In this document: piece by piece, positions 17,752 through 27,282 of the stretch
How positions within the stretch are numbered: position 1 is the stretch's first letter
Layout of the letters: every line of letters starts with the position of its first letter
Source: a bacterium
GTDB taxonomy: Bacteria; Bdellovibrionota; Bdellovibrionia; Bdellovibrionales; Bdellovibrionaceae
Length of the DNA stretch: 64,000 bases
Direction of reading: 5' to 3'
Assembly: GCA_019752925.1 (NCBI GenBank)
Contig: JAIELP010000004.1
Location: 392,258-456,257, forward strand
Translations under genes and position numbers: made by a program
Notes under the pieces: generated by a model
Seen by the model: the letters and a program-made list of their open reading frames with translations, nothing else
Told to the model about the DNA's origin: nothing
The model's database searches: none

Positions 17752-18839
17752 ATGTTATTTTCGATCCCTTGAAGTAATTTGTTAAGTTCTTCACGAACTA
17801 CTTTTTCAGTTACTTCCGGGATTACTTGCCAACAGATTCTTTCGGCAATTTGGCGAATTTCTTCACGCATGAGTTGTTCATCAAAGCTGGAATACGAATT
17901 TTGTTTCTGTTGCAGATTACTTTGGGCTGCTTTATGGCTAGCCACCGGAGAATCTTTTAAGTAGTTCTGAATTTGTTCGTTAATTTTTTTTTGTAAATCG
18001 GGAGTATCTTCACTGCGAGAATTAATAACCTTAACTTCTTCAAACTCGCCAAAACTTTCAGTTTCGATTACAAATTGATTGGCTTTTGCAGAAGTCCACT
18101 CGTCTTGTTGCTGAGCAACTTTGTTAAGACCGGTATTATTTGAAAATTGTTCTTCATGACTATCAATCGGTACCTGCAATGTCGATTTTTCAATTTTACC
18201 TTTTTTGGTAGCAGTGGGTTCGTCAATTACATATGGAGTTGATGGAGTATTGGCTTTTGATGTTTCGGGTATAGAAAAGTCAGATGAAGTTTCTGGTAGT
18301 ACAAAGCCGGTATTACCCGCTGTTTCCGGCGCGCCTGGAATACTTGGAACGGACGGAGTGCTTGGCTGTGCTAAGGTGTTACGGGTTGTTTTTTGTCTTA
18401 CAAAAGTGTCTGACTCTTCAAAGTCAGGCAATTGGGCGTGATTTAAAAAACCTTTGAGAGGAAATGTCTGAAGCTTCGGAACCAGCTTTTCAACTAAGTT
18501 ACGAATAGTTTCGGTTTCAAAAGGTTTTTCAAGAGAAGCATCGGCGCGTGAACCCTTAAAAAGCTGTTCATCGAGCTGCATGAAGCTACTCCACATTAAA
18601 ACCACCGGAATACTTTTGGTATCTTCGTTGTTTTTAAGCTCCAGACAAACTTCATAACCATTTTTTTTATTTAATAAAACATCGGCAATAATGATGTCAG
18701 GAATAAATGACTGCGTAACCGATAGTACATCAATTCCCGTAGGGACTGTTTTGACCTCGACGCCATAATCCGACAATACCATTTGTATCGCTTTTTTTAT
18801 GGTCGAGCTTTCATCTGCCAATAATACGCGCAAAGCCAT
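17748..18839 (-). CDS. Response regulator receiver protein with a long disordered linker and conserved C-terminal helix (RomR-like layout)
   Basis: Residues 1-120 form a CheY-like receiver: acidic pocket ADES near position 9-10, phospho-acceptor Asp53 in IIADVLLNK, and KPF near the end. About 200 residues of Pro/Ser/Thr-rich linker follow (repeats like PSTPSVPSIPGAP). A C-terminal helix begins at MREEIRQIAERICWQVIPEVTEKVVREELNKL. This receiver, disordered linker and amphipathic end resemble the RomR polarity regulators of myxobacteria and Bdellovibrio, but other deltaproteobacterial regulators share the ending. I start at MALRVLLADE (18839); an ATG at 18851 adds four residues. It leads the nadC-birA operon, overlapping nadC by four bases. 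Confidence 0.75.
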   Translation of the reverse strand: MALRVLLADESSTIKKAIQMVLSDYGVEVKTVPTGIDVLSVTQSFIPDIIIADVLLNKKNGYEVCLELKNNEDTKSIPVVLMWSSFMQLDEQLFKGSRADASLEKPFETETIRNLVEKLVPKLQTFPLKGFLNHAQLPDFEESDTFVRQKTTRNTLAQPSTPSVPSIPGAPETAGNTGFVLPETSSDFSIPETSKANTPSTPYVIDEPTATKKGKIEKSTLQVPIDSHEEQFSNNTGLNKVAQQQDEWTSAKANQFVIETESFGEFEEVKVINSRSEDTPDLQKKINEQIQNYLKDSPVASHKAAQSNLQQKQNSYSSFDEQLMREEIRQIAERICWQVIPEVTEKVVREELNKLLQGIENNI

Positions 18840-18895
18840 ACCTAAGTACATATCACAATAGCAAATGAGTCAAGTTCAAGGCATGATAAATATTG

Positions 18896-19981
18896 ATGTT
18901 TTCGCGTATTGACCGTTATTTATTGGGTTTGTTTTGGGCTGCATTTGCAGCCGGGCTGATGGTTTTTTTAACTTTATTTTTGGCCACCGATGCTATGACG
19001 ACTTTGGTTAAATACAAAGATGTGAGTTCAGTAATTTTAGCCCGCTATTATGGCTTTTACTCGGCAGAAGTAATTTATAAAATGTTACCAATTGCTTGCG
19101 TGGTAGGCATGGTAATGACTATATCGTCTCTTAATAAAGGCAGCGAGTTAGTAGCGCTTTTTGCATCAGGTCTTAGCTTATTCCGCATTTCACGCGTGAT
19201 TTTTATTTCTATTTTTTTAGTCGGTATTTTTTCATATTATCTGAGTGACCAATTGATGCCAGCGTTCAATAAGCAGAAGAATTTTATATATTACAACGAT
19301 ATGGAACGAACACCTTCGCGTTTTCAAACCATCAAGACAAATAAAATCTGGTACCGCTCCAAAAATTCAATTTTTAATATCAAAACTCTGAATGCTGAGG
19401 GTAATAAAGCTCAGGGGCTTTCGCTTTATTTTTTCAATGATAAATGGGATTTGGTGCAAATGTTGACGGCCGACTCGGTACTTCTTAACGGACGACAATG
19501 GATTTTAAAACATGGCACAATTACAGTATTTGACCAGTCGTCGAGCTTTCCGCTGAATGACAAATTTGTAGAAAAAACCATTGTGATGACTGAAGATGCG
19601 CAGGACTTGCGTAGTACGGGGCAAACATCAGATGTGTTAACTCAAGCTGAACTTTCAAGATATATCAGTAAAAATAAAGATGCCGGGCTTGATACGATTC
19701 GCTATGAGGTGGATTTTCACACTAAATTTGCATTTGCTTTTGCTGGCCTTGTTATGAGTCTTTTGGCATTACCTTTTTGCGTTGGTCAGGCACGGGGCGG
19801 TGGCGGGATGGTAAAAAATTTGGGTATTAGCATTGGTTTAGTAGTTTTATACTGGATTGCCCATAGCACTTCACAAACTCTTGGCTCTCATGGCCAAATT
19901 GCACCAATTTTAGCGGCTTGGCTGCCCAATTTCAGTATGCTCGGTTTAGGCGTGTTCTTATTGTTGCGCTCTAATCGTTAA
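18896..19981 (+). CDS. LptF/LptG family permease
   Basis: An inner-membrane component of the LPS transport machine (LptB2FG), which extracts lipopolysaccharide from the membrane. Four to six membrane helices are arranged as in the YjgP/YjgQ family: two near the N-terminus, one near residues 95-115, a periplasmic beta-jellyroll region at about 130-260, and the last helices at about 275-360. The opening RIDRYLLGLFWAAFAAGL is typical. LptG is slightly more likely than LptF, but I cannot decide. The track start is TTG (18893), directly followed by an ATG at 18896, which I prefer. It leads the permease-def-fmt-rpe-hutH operon. Confidence 0.88.
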   Translation: MFSRIDRYLLGLFWAAFAAGLMVFLTLFLATDAMTTLVKYKDVSSVILARYYGFYSAEVIYKMLPIACVVGMVMTISSLNKGSELVALFASGLSLFRISRVIFISIFLVGIFSYYLSDQLMPAFNKQKNFIYYNDMERTPSRFQTIKTNKIWYRSKNSIFNIKTLNAEGNKAQGLSLYFFNDKWDLVQMLTADSVLLNGRQWILKHGTITVFDQSSSFPLNDKFVEKTIVMTEDAQDLRSTGQTSDVLTQAELSRYISKNKDAGLDTIRYEVDFHTKFAFAFAGLVMSLLALPFCVGQARGGGGMVKNLGISIGLVVLYWIAHSTSQTLGSHGQIAPILAAWLPNFSMLGLGVFLLLRSNR

Positions 19982-19998
19982 TCGTCTAAAAATAAGCT

Positions 19999-20604
19999 AT
20001 GAAGCTTGAAATATTGACCTACCCAAACCCATTGTTGAGAGAAGTGTCAGAGCCTGTAAAAGAGTTCGGACCTGAATTAAAAAAACTGGCAGAAGATATG
20101 CTCGAAACAATGTACGACGCTAACGGTATTGGTTTAGCTGCGCCTCAGGTAGGACATCTTCTGCGTATGCTGGTTATCGATACACGTCCGCGTGACCCAG
20201 AAAATTCACGTTATGAAAACGACGATCAAACTGAATTAGAAAGAAAAATTAAGCAACCTTTGATTTTGATCAATCCCGAAATTGTTAAAGGTGAAGGTAA
20301 AACAACTTTCGATGAAGGCTGTTTATCTGTACCTAGTTTTTTTGAAACAGTTGAACGTTACGAAAAAGTTGAAGTGAAAGCTTTTGATCTAAACGGAAAA
20401 GAAATTCGTTTGGTGACCGATGGCTTACTTGCAATTTGCATCCAGCATGAAATGGATCATTTGGCCGGAACACTTTTTATTGATCACATCAGCTTTACAA
20501 AAAGTAATAAAATTAAAAATCAGATTAAAAAAAGCGGTTACCCTACCAAAGAAGAAATTGAAGAGAAGCGCTCTGAAAAAAGAAAGGCTCCTGTTAAAGC
20601 ATGA
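19999..20604 (+). CDS. def: Peptide deformylase
   Basis: Removes the formyl group from the N-terminus of new proteins. All three family motifs are visible: GIGLAAPQVG (motif 1), EGCLS (motif 2, supplying the metal-binding cysteine) and QHEMDHLAG (motif 3, the HExxH zinc/iron site). It has 201 residues, slightly longer than typical because of an insertion near residue 65 and a Lys/Glu-rich tail. It overlaps fmt by four bases (ATGA), the common def-fmt coupling. Confidence 0.97.
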   Translation: MKLEILTYPNPLLREVSEPVKEFGPELKKLAEDMLETMYDANGIGLAAPQVGHLLRMLVIDTRPRDPENSRYENDDQTELERKIKQPLILINPEIVKGEGKTTFDEGCLSVPSFFETVERYEKVEVKAFDLNGKEIRLVTDGLLAICIQHEMDHLAGTLFIDHISFTKSNKIKNQIKKSGYPTKEEIEEKRSEKRKAPVKA

Positions 20605-21560
20605 GCCTTTTATCACAGGGGCCTATTAAGATTTGCTTTTTAGGAACGCCGGACTTTGCTGCCGCCCATTTAAAATCTATTTTAAATAATTCAAATTTTA
20701 AAATTGTAGGCGTAGTAACGCAGCCGGATCGCCCAGCCGGACGAAAAATGCAACTCACTCCTTCCGCTGTGAAAATTGTAGCACTTGAAAATAATTTACC
20801 CGTACTAACACCTGAAAATTTGCGTAAAGAACCTGATACATTTGAAAAAATTAAATCCTGGAATGCGGATGTGGCTGTGGTTGTGGCTTTCGGACAAATT
20901 GTATCGCAGGAGTTTTTAGATAGTTTTAAATTTGGCGCTGTGAATGTACACGGAAGCTTATTACCCAGATGGCGTGGAGCGGCTCCAATCCAGCGATCTA
21001 TTGAAGCTGGAGATACCGAAACAGGTGTGTCTTTGCAACGTATGGTGAAAAAGCTGGATGCCGGCCCTATCATTGGCGAAAGAACGATCATGTTAAACAA
21101 TGAAATCACTGCAACTGAGCTGTATGACAAACTTGCGGTTTACGGCTGTGAATTGTTAAATGAAGATCTGATAAAATATGTAACAGGTGAAATTCAACCT
21201 TTCGAACAGGACGAAGCCAAAGTTACATTGGCTACTAAAATTGAAAAAGAAGAAAGTTTGCTGAGCTGGCAAATGCCGGCTGAAAAAATGCATAACAAAG
21301 TACGGGCTTTTACAATGGGGCCGGGAACTTATGTGATGTATCAGGGAAAACGTTTAAAAATTCACAAAACTAAAGTTATTGAAGGGACACCTAAAAAAAC
21401 TCCGGCAACTGTTTTGTTTATGACTCATGATCAACTGGTTATTCAGTGCTTTGAAAGCCAGATTTCATTATTAGAAGTGCAACCTGAATCTAAAGCCAAA
21501 ATTTCTATTGCAGATTTTTTAAAGTCTCACCCGTTAAAAGAAGGAGATCTGTTTGTCTAA
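20601..21560 (+). CDS. fmt: Methionyl-tRNA formyltransferase
   Basis: Formylates initiator Met-tRNA using 10-formyl-tetrahydrofolate. It has 319 residues. The N-terminal transferase domain shows FLGTPDFAAAHL, VVTQPDRPAGRKMQL (the tRNA-recognition loop) and the catalytic NVHGSLLPRWRGAAPIQRSIEAGD with Asn, His and, further on, the Asp of KKLDAGPI. The C-terminal OB-like domain starts near residue 205 (KVTLATKIEKEESLLSW). It sits between def and rpe and overlaps both. Confidence 0.97.
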   Translation: MSLLSQGPIKICFLGTPDFAAAHLKSILNNSNFKIVGVVTQPDRPAGRKMQLTPSAVKIVALENNLPVLTPENLRKEPDTFEKIKSWNADVAVVVAFGQIVSQEFLDSFKFGAVNVHGSLLPRWRGAAPIQRSIEAGDTETGVSLQRMVKKLDAGPIIGERTIMLNNEITATELYDKLAVYGCELLNEDLIKYVTGEIQPFEQDEAKVTLATKIEKEESLLSWQMPAEKMHNKVRAFTMGPGTYVMYQGKRLKIHKTKVIEGTPKKTPATVLFMTHDQLVIQCFESQISLLEVQPESKAKISIADFLKSHPLKEGDLFV

Positions 21561-22212
21561 AGTTTTAGTTGCTCCCAGTATTTTGTCGGCGGACTTTTCA
21601 GATTTGCGTAATGAAATGAATAAAGTAACTGATGCCGGAGCAGACTGGCTTCATGTGGACGTGATGGATGGCAACTTTGTTCCTAACTTAACTTTGGGAA
21701 TGCCGATTGTAAAATCGATTAAGCCTCATGCTAAAATTCCATTAGATGTTCATTTAATGATTGAACGACCGGAGCGCTATATTGAAGAATTTATTAAAGC
21801 GGGAAGCGATTATTTAACATTACATGTAGAATCGACTGATGTCCTGGAAGAATCTTTAAAAAAAATCCGAAGCTTAGGTGCTAAACCCGGAATTACCTTA
21901 AGGCCTAAAACAAAATTGGAAGATATTAAAGCTTATCTCGGTTTAGTGGATTTAGTTTTAGTGATGACTGTTGAGCCGGGCTTCGGTGGACAGAGTTTCA
22001 TGGCAGATCAGGTTGAAAAAATCCGCCAGCTTAAAAAATGGCGCGAAGAGGGGCTTGGAAATTACTTAATTGAAGTCGACGGCGGAGTGGCTGAGGGTAC
22101 ATCAAAAATATGTATCGATGCAGGTGCTGATGTATTAGTGGCAGGTAGTGCGGTCTTTAAAGGCGAAAAAACTGTAGCCAATTATCAGATTAATATTCAG
22201 AAATTAAAATAG
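21553..22212 (+). CDS. rpe: Ribulose-phosphate 3-epimerase
   Basis: Interconverts ribulose-5-phosphate and xylulose-5-phosphate in the pentose phosphate pathway. It has 219 residues and forms a TIM barrel. Motifs: APSILSADF, HVDVMDGNFVPNLTLG (metal ligands His and Asp), DVHLMIERPERYI, LVMTVEPGFGGQSF and EVDGGV. The start is TTG, supported by AAGGAG six bases upstream, and overlaps the end of fmt by eight bases. hutH follows after seven bases. Confidence 0.97.
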   Translation: MSKVLVAPSILSADFSDLRNEMNKVTDAGADWLHVDVMDGNFVPNLTLGMPIVKSIKPHAKIPLDVHLMIERPERYIEEFIKAGSDYLTLHVESTDVLEESLKKIRSLGAKPGITLRPKTKLEDIKAYLGLVDLVLVMTVEPGFGGQSFMADQVEKIRQLKKWREEGLGNYLIEVDGGVAEGTSKICIDAGADVLVAGSAVFKGEKTVANYQINIQKLK

Positions 22213-22219
22213 GGAAGTT

Positions 22220-23728
22220 ATGAAAAAATTTATTTTAGACGGAAATTCGATCACCATTGATTCTTTGCATGAAATGACTTTCAGCAAAGGTATTTTTGAA
22301 CTAGCACCTGAAGCAAAATCTAAAGTGAAAGCTTCGCGCGATTATATTGAAGGACGCATTAAAAATGGCGAAGTGATGTATGGCGTAAATACCGGTTTTG
22401 GTGCCTTTTCTTCAGTAAGAATTTCGGATTCTGAAATTGAGCAATTACAAAAAAACTTAATTCGTTCCCATTCAATGGGAATAGGGGAGCCATTTACAAA
22501 AGATCAGTCAAAGGCCATGATGATCCTGCGAGCCAATACGTTAGCCCGTGGTCATAGCGGAGTGCGCGTTGAAGTAATCGAAAAAATATTAGAATTTTTA
22601 AATGAAGATGTAATTCCTGTAATTCCGCAGCAGGGTAGCGTTGGAGCTAGCGGTGATCTAGCACCTTTATCACATTTAGCTTTAGCCTTAATCGGCGAAG
22701 GTGAAGTGTGGGGCGACAGTCTGAATGGTGTTCAGCCTCTAGAATTAAAAGCTAAAGAAGGTTTATCGCTGATCAACGGTTGTCAGGTGATGACAGCAGT
22801 AGGACTATTAGCGCTTTTTGAAGCACGTGATTTATTAAAAATTGCAGATATCACCGGTGCTATGTCGATTGAAGGCCTACGTGGTTCAAGAAAACCTTTT
22901 GATCCTTTAATTGCAGCCACTCGTCCACACGGCGGTGAAGCTCCAACAGCGCGAAACTTATTAAAAGTAATGGCAGCTAGCAGTGAAATTTCTGAAAGCC
23001 ATGCGGTTAATGATCCTCGCGTACAAGATGCGTATTCATTGCGTTGTATGCCTGCGGTTCACGGGGCTGCGAAGATGTCGTTAGCTTATTGTATTAAAGT
23101 TTTAGAAACCGAAGCCAACTCCAGCACGGACAATCCGTTAGTTTTTGCTGATGCCGGAAAAATTTTATCCTGCGGCAATTTTCACGGTATGCCTGTAGCG
23201 CATGCTATGGATTTTGCGGGCATTGCGATTTCATCATTAGCGAGTATTTCACACGAAAGAATTTCAAAATTTATTTCAACACAAATGAGTGAGCTTCCTG
23301 CGTTTTTAGCACCTAATGGCGGTTTGAACTCTGGACATATGATAGTTCAGGTGGCAAGTGCCAGCTTAGTGAGTGAAAATAAAGTTTTAGCTCATCCTGC
23401 CAGCGTGGATTCTATGCCGACTTCAGCTGAAAAAGAAGATCATGTATCTATGGGAACAATTGCCGCACGTAAGTTTACGCAAATTGTAAAGAATGCTCAG
23501 AATGTTTTTGCAATGGAATTTTTAGCCGGTACGCAAGCGCTTGATATGATAGCTCCTTTGAAACCTGCAGCAGGAGTTCTTGCGGCTTACAACGAAATAC
23601 GTAAGTCGGTTCCTTTTGCAAAAGAAGATCGTATTTTCGCAAAGGATGTCGAGAAAATTCGTCAGTTGATTGTAAACCGCGACATTTTAAAACATGTTGA
23701 ATCTAAAACGGGTACGTTAGAAGTTTAG
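22220..23728 (+). CDS. hutH: Histidine ammonia-lyase
   Basis: Converts histidine to urocanate and ammonia, the first step of histidine degradation. It has 502 residues. The self-forming MIO cofactor comes from Ala-Ser-Gly in GSVGASGDLAPLSH. Other family motifs: YGVNTGFG near the N-terminus, QNLIRSHS-type QKNLIRSHSMGIG, and VHGAAKM. It is the last gene of the permease-def-fmt-rpe operon, which is an odd place for a catabolic enzyme; hutU is separated by a minus-strand gene. It converges on the LOG-family gene. Confidence 0.97.
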   Translation: MKKFILDGNSITIDSLHEMTFSKGIFELAPEAKSKVKASRDYIEGRIKNGEVMYGVNTGFGAFSSVRISDSEIEQLQKNLIRSHSMGIGEPFTKDQSKAMMILRANTLARGHSGVRVEVIEKILEFLNEDVIPVIPQQGSVGASGDLAPLSHLALALIGEGEVWGDSLNGVQPLELKAKEGLSLINGCQVMTAVGLLALFEARDLLKIADITGAMSIEGLRGSRKPFDPLIAATRPHGGEAPTARNLLKVMAASSEISESHAVNDPRVQDAYSLRCMPAVHGAAKMSLAYCIKVLETEANSSTDNPLVFADAGKILSCGNFHGMPVAHAMDFAGIAISSLASISHERISKFISTQMSELPAFLAPNGGLNSGHMIVQVASASLVSENKVLAHPASVDSMPTSAEKEDHVSMGTIAARKFTQIVKNAQNVFAMEFLAGTQALDMIAPLKPAAGVLAAYNEIRKSVPFAKEDRIFAKDVEKIRQLIVNRDILKHVESKTGTLEV

Positions 23729-23738
23729 TTTTTAAGAA

Positions 23739-24278
23739 TTAAGTATATTCAATTTTTAAAACATCTTCGGGATTTTTAAGTTCCCTGATTAAACTCATAT
23801 GTTCACTGCGTATAAAACCCTGCTCATGTGAATGTTTAATATATTTTAAAAGGTGATCGTAAAAACCGAACTGATTTAAAATATAGATGGGCTTACTGTG
23901 AAGTTTTAATTGAGCCCAAGTTAAAATTTCAAACATTTCATCGAGCGTTCCCATGCCGCCGGGTAATACTAAAAATGCATTCGAAAAATCATACATCATT
24001 CTTTTGCGCTCGTGCATATCTTGCACAATGTGGAGTTTTGTTACTTTGTAATGAGCCACTTCATATTCAACTAAATTTTTGGGAATAACTCCGATAACAT
24101 CGCCGCCATTCTTAAGAACTTCATCGGCTAATGTTCCCATTACGCCTACAGTGGCGCCACCGTAAACTAAACCTATTTTTTGATCAGCAATGAGCTTTCC
24201 TACTTTAACGGCCTGCTCTAAATACTGCTCTGAATTACCCTTAGCTGACCCACAGAACACACATAATCTTTTAATCAT
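23739..24278 (-). CDS. LOG family protein (TIGR00730 Rossmann fold)
   Basis: It has about 179 residues. The LOG/cytokinin-riboside phosphoribohydrolase signature is visible as PGGMGTLDEMFEI with the upstream HERKRMMYDFSNAFLVLPGG (family PGGxGTxxE). Bacterial members release nucleobases from nucleoside monophosphates; the preferred substrate here is unknown. The track start at 24290 adds four residues. I prefer the ATG at 24278, where the family normally begins (MIKRLCVFCGSAKG). It lies between hutH and hutU on the opposite strand, breaking up the hut genes. Confidence 0.88.
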   Translation of the reverse strand: MIKRLCVFCGSAKGNSEQYLEQAVKVGKLIADQKIGLVYGGATVGVMGTLADEVLKNGGDVIGVIPKNLVEYEVAHYKVTKLHIVQDMHERKRMMYDFSNAFLVLPGGMGTLDEMFEILTWAQLKLHSKPIYILNQFGFYDHLLKYIKHSHEQGFIRSEHMSLIRELKNPEDVLKIEYT

Positions 24279-24339
24279 GTTTGAGAGCATAACTTTAAAA
24301 AATAATTTTGAGAACTGTTTGTTTTATGTGCATTAAAAT

Positions 24340-24367
24340 TTGACAAATTTCAGGAGCTTGCTATGTT
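24340..24367 (+). promoter_or_regulatory. Probable sigma-70 promoter for hutU
   Basis: A perfect TTGACA at 24340-24345 is followed after 16 bases by TATGTT at 24362-24367. The hutU start lies about 27 bases beyond. It suggests hutU has its own promoter despite separation from hutH. The -10 box is imperfect. Confidence 0.5.
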
Positions 24368-24393
24368 TCTGGAATTATTAAATGAGGTTTAAA

Positions 24394-26040
24394 ATGTCGC
24401 GCTCAATTAAGGCACCTACTGGAACAAAATTGACTTGTAAAGGCTGGCTTCAGGAAGCTGCATACCGCATGATTCAAAATAATTTAGATTCTGAAGTAGC
24501 TGAAAATCCTGATCAGCTTGTGGTTTATGGTGGTATTGGAAAAGCAGCCCGTAATTGGGAAAGCTACGACAAAATTTTAGAGGCTCTTAAAAAATTAGAA
24601 AATCATGAAACACTTTTAGTTCAATCCGGAAAACCTATTGGTGTATTGCAAACTCATGAAGATGCTCCAAGAGTATTAATTGCCAACTCAAATCTCGTAC
24701 CTAAGTGGGCCACTTGGGATCACTTTCACGAACTCGACAAAAAAGGTTTGATGATGTACGGCCAGATGACGGCGGGCTCTTGGATTTACATCGGTACTCA
24801 GGGAATCATTCAAGGGACCTATGAAACATTTGCCGAAATCGGACGTCAGCATTTTGGTGGTAGTCTTGAGGGTAAAATTATTTTAACCGCTGGTTTGGGT
24901 GGCATGGGTGGAGCTCAGCCATTAGCTGGAGTATTTGCTGGAGCTACGGTTTTAGCTATTGAAGTTGATCCGGCCAGCATCGAAAAACGATTAAAAACAA
25001 AATACGTGGATGAATCCGTAACAAATGTTGATGAGGCCATTGCATTGGTTCGTAAGTATGCTGCAAACAAGGAAGCTAAGTCGGTGGCCTTATTAGGTAA
25101 TGCGGCCACCATCATTCATGAAATGATTCAGAAAAATTTTATTCCGGATGTTTTAACCGATCAAACTTCTGCACATGATCCTTTAGTGGGTTATATTCCT
25201 GAAGGTTATACAGTGCAAACAGCTGCTGATTTCCGTAATAAAGATCAGAAAGCGTATTTAGATGCAGCTTACAAGGCTATGGCTAAACACGTAGAAGGCA
25301 TGCTTGAAATGAAAAAGCGTGGTGCAATTACTTTCGACTACGGAAATAATCTTCGCGCTCGTGCGTTGGAGTATGGTGTTAAAAATGCTTTTGATTATCC
25401 GGGATTTGTTCCGGCCTATATTCGCCCGTTATTCTGTAAAGGCAGTGGACCCTTCAGATGGGTGGCTTTGTCGGGAGACCCGAATGATATAAAAGTGACT
25501 GATGAAGCGATTAAAAAATTATTCCCTCACAAAAAAGATTTAATTCGTTGGATTGATATGGCCAGCGAAAGAATTAAGTTTCAAGGATTACCAGCCCGTA
25601 TCTGCTGGCTTGAGTACGGCGAGCGTGAGTTGGCAGGTCTTATGCTTAATAATCTGGTTAAAGAAGGAAAAGTAAAAGCACCTATCGTAATTGGACGTGA
25701 TCATTTGGATTGCGGTTCAGTGGCAAGCCCTAACCGCGAAACTGAGGCAATGAAAGATGGCTCAGATGCGGTAAGCGACTGGCCAATGTTAAGTGCTATG
25801 GCGTTGGTTGCTAGTGGATCCACTTGGGTTTCGTTGCATCACGGAGGCGGTGTGGGTATGGGATATTCACAGCACTCAGGACAAGTCATTGTGGCTGATG
25901 GAACTGATGCGGCGGCCAAACGTTTAAAGCGAGTTTTAACCACTGATCCTGCAATGGGAGTGTTTAGACATCTCGATGCGGGTTACGATTTAGCCAAAGA
26001 AACAGCTATTAGTAGAGATGTTAAAAGCTGTTGGATTTAA
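24394..26040 (+). CDS. hutU: Urocanate hydratase
   Basis: Converts urocanate to imidazolonepropionate using tightly bound NAD. It has about 548 residues, the usual length. Motifs: [15 protein letters not shown], the [21 protein letters not shown] block, [14 protein letters not shown], the conserved cysteine region [16 protein letters not shown], and [15 protein letters not shown]. The track start at 24382 adds four residues, but the ATG at 24394 has GAGG six bases upstream and opens the usual sequence (MSRSIKAP). It is monocistronic, with its own likely promoter. Confidence 0.97.
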   Translation: MSRSIKAPTGTKLTCKGWLQEAAYRMIQNNLDSEVAENPDQLVVYGGIGKAARNWESYDKILEALKKLENHETLLVQSGKPIGVLQTHEDAPRVLIANSNLVPKWATWDHFHELDKKGLMMYGQMTAGSWIYIGTQGIIQGTYETFAEIGRQHFGGSLEGKIILTAGLGGMGGAQPLAGVFAGATVLAIEVDPASIEKRLKTKYVDESVTNVDEAIALVRKYAANKEAKSVALLGNAATIIHEMIQKNFIPDVLTDQTSAHDPLVGYIPEGYTVQTAADFRNKDQKAYLDAAYKAMAKHVEGMLEMKKRGAITFDYGNNLRARALEYGVKNAFDYPGFVPAYIRPLFCKGSGPFRWVALSGDPNDIKVTDEAIKKLFPHKKDLIRWIDMASERIKFQGLPARICWLEYGERELAGLMLNNLVKEGKVKAPIVIGRDHLDCGSVASPNRETEAMKDGSDAVSDWPMLSAMALVASGSTWVSLHHGGGVGMGYSQHSGQVIVADGTDAAAKRLKRVLTTDPAMGVFRHLDAGYDLAKETAISRDVKSCWI

Positions 26041-26129
26041 ACGTTTCATAGCTTAACAAACCAGACCTTAGTTCAGTTAGAAATTCTCTTATATATGTCG
26101 ATAAGTTCTCTGTAATCACCGGAGAACTT

Positions 26130-26432
26130 ATGCATACGAATCCGTTATTAAACTTTCTTTCCAAGTGGATTAATCATCCGGCCTATTTTTTGTTCTGCTT
26201 TACCATCGCTTTGTTTGCGTGGAGTTTTAGTTTTGAAAGTAAGCAGCCGCCTGAACAGATCGTACTTTCATCGTTTGCTACTAATATTCATGAAATTAAA
26301 AAACAAGAAGAATCTGTTATTGAACGCTTACCGAGCAGTAATGAGTTCAATAAAAAATCTAAGCTACCTAAGCGCTTCAGAAGAAATCCAGCATTTCAGG
26401 CTTTTGAAAAATTTAAAGAAATAACTGAATAG
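26130..26432 (+). CDS. Small single-pass membrane protein of unknown function
   Basis: It has 100 residues. One hydrophobic segment lies near residues 17-32 (AYFLFCFTIALFAWSF), followed by a charged tail rich in Lys and Glu. The start ATG has GGAG upstream. It ends one base before the LysR gene, so the pair is co-transcribed and may be coupled. No family recognised. The topology suggests a membrane anchor with a mostly soluble 65-residue tail. Confidence 0.6.
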   Translation: MHTNPLLNFLSKWINHPAYFLFCFTIALFAWSFSFESKQPPEQIVLSSFATNIHEIKKQEESVIERLPSSNEFNKKSKLPKRFRRNPAFQAFEKFKEITE

Positions 26433-26433
26433 T

Positions 26434-27282
26434 ATGCTCAGCCAAGCCGACCTACGCTACTTCATTGAATTAGCTAAAACTCTGCATTTAACTCGTGCTG
26501 CAGAGAGGCTGGCGGTTACTCAGCCCACATTAAGTCATAGCTTAAAGCGTCTTGAAAACGAAATAGGCTGCGAACTTTTTGTAAGATCTAAAAAAGGTTT
26601 AAAGCTCACTTCTGCCGGTGAAAAACTTCAGAACTCTGCGTCTGATCTATTGAACCGCTGGGATGAAATTAAGAGTTCTGCCTTGGGCGACGTAGAGCTT
26701 GAACAAGGCGTAATTAAAGTGGGTTGCCACGCAGCCGTTGCACAATACGTACTGAAAGAATTTGTTCCTGAATTTTTAAAAAAACATCCTAAGATCAATA
26801 TTCAGTTAGTTCATGGTCTTTCGCGCCATATGACTGAACAAGTTGTAAGTTCCCAGTTAGATGTGGCCTTTGCTGTAAATCCAACGGAACATCCGGATTT
26901 AATTATTAAAGAAATTTGTCAGGATGAAGTTTGTTTGTGGAAAGCCAAGGGTTGCCTGAATGATGATGTGCTTTTTGTAGATTCAAATTTAATTCAGTCA
27001 CAGAATATAATGTCTAAACTGCAAAAAAAAGGTCATAGATTTAATCGCATTATAGAATCGTCGAGTTTGGAAGTTATTTCTAATATGGTAGCTAATCGCG
27101 CAGGAATGGCTATTGTTCCTTCTAGAGTTGTTAAACAGTATGAAGAGTCTAAACTTGAAAAAGTAAAAGACTCTCCCGTATTTCACGATCGAATTTGTCT
27201 AGTTTATAAAAACGAATTCCGCAAACTTAAAAGAGGACAGCTTTTTATTGAGGCTGTCAAAAAAAGTTTAGCACAAAATTAA
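26434..27282 (+). CDS. LysR family transcriptional regulator
   Basis: It has 282 residues. The N-terminal helix-turn-helix reads LHLTRAAERLAVTQPTLSHSLKRLENEIGCELF (about residues 18-50), a standard LysR pattern. The effector domain (about 90-280) shows VGCHAAVAQYVL and AGMAIVPSRVV. The gene follows a small membrane protein by one base and converges with a dioxygenase gene, overlapping its end by four bases. Because it does not diverge from a neighbour, its target cannot be guessed from position; the adjacent hutU and dioxygenase genes are candidates. Confidence 0.88.
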   Translation: MLSQADLRYFIELAKTLHLTRAAERLAVTQPTLSHSLKRLENEIGCELFVRSKKGLKLTSAGEKLQNSASDLLNRWDEIKSSALGDVELEQGVIKVGCHAAVAQYVLKEFVPEFLKKHPKINIQLVHGLSRHMTEQVVSSQLDVAFAVNPTEHPDLIIKEICQDEVCLWKAKGCLNDDVLFVDSNLIQSQNIMSKLQKKGHRFNRIIESSSLEVISNMVANRAGMAIVPSRVVKQYEESKLEKVKDSPVFHDRICLVYKNEFRKLKRGQLFIEAVKKSLAQN

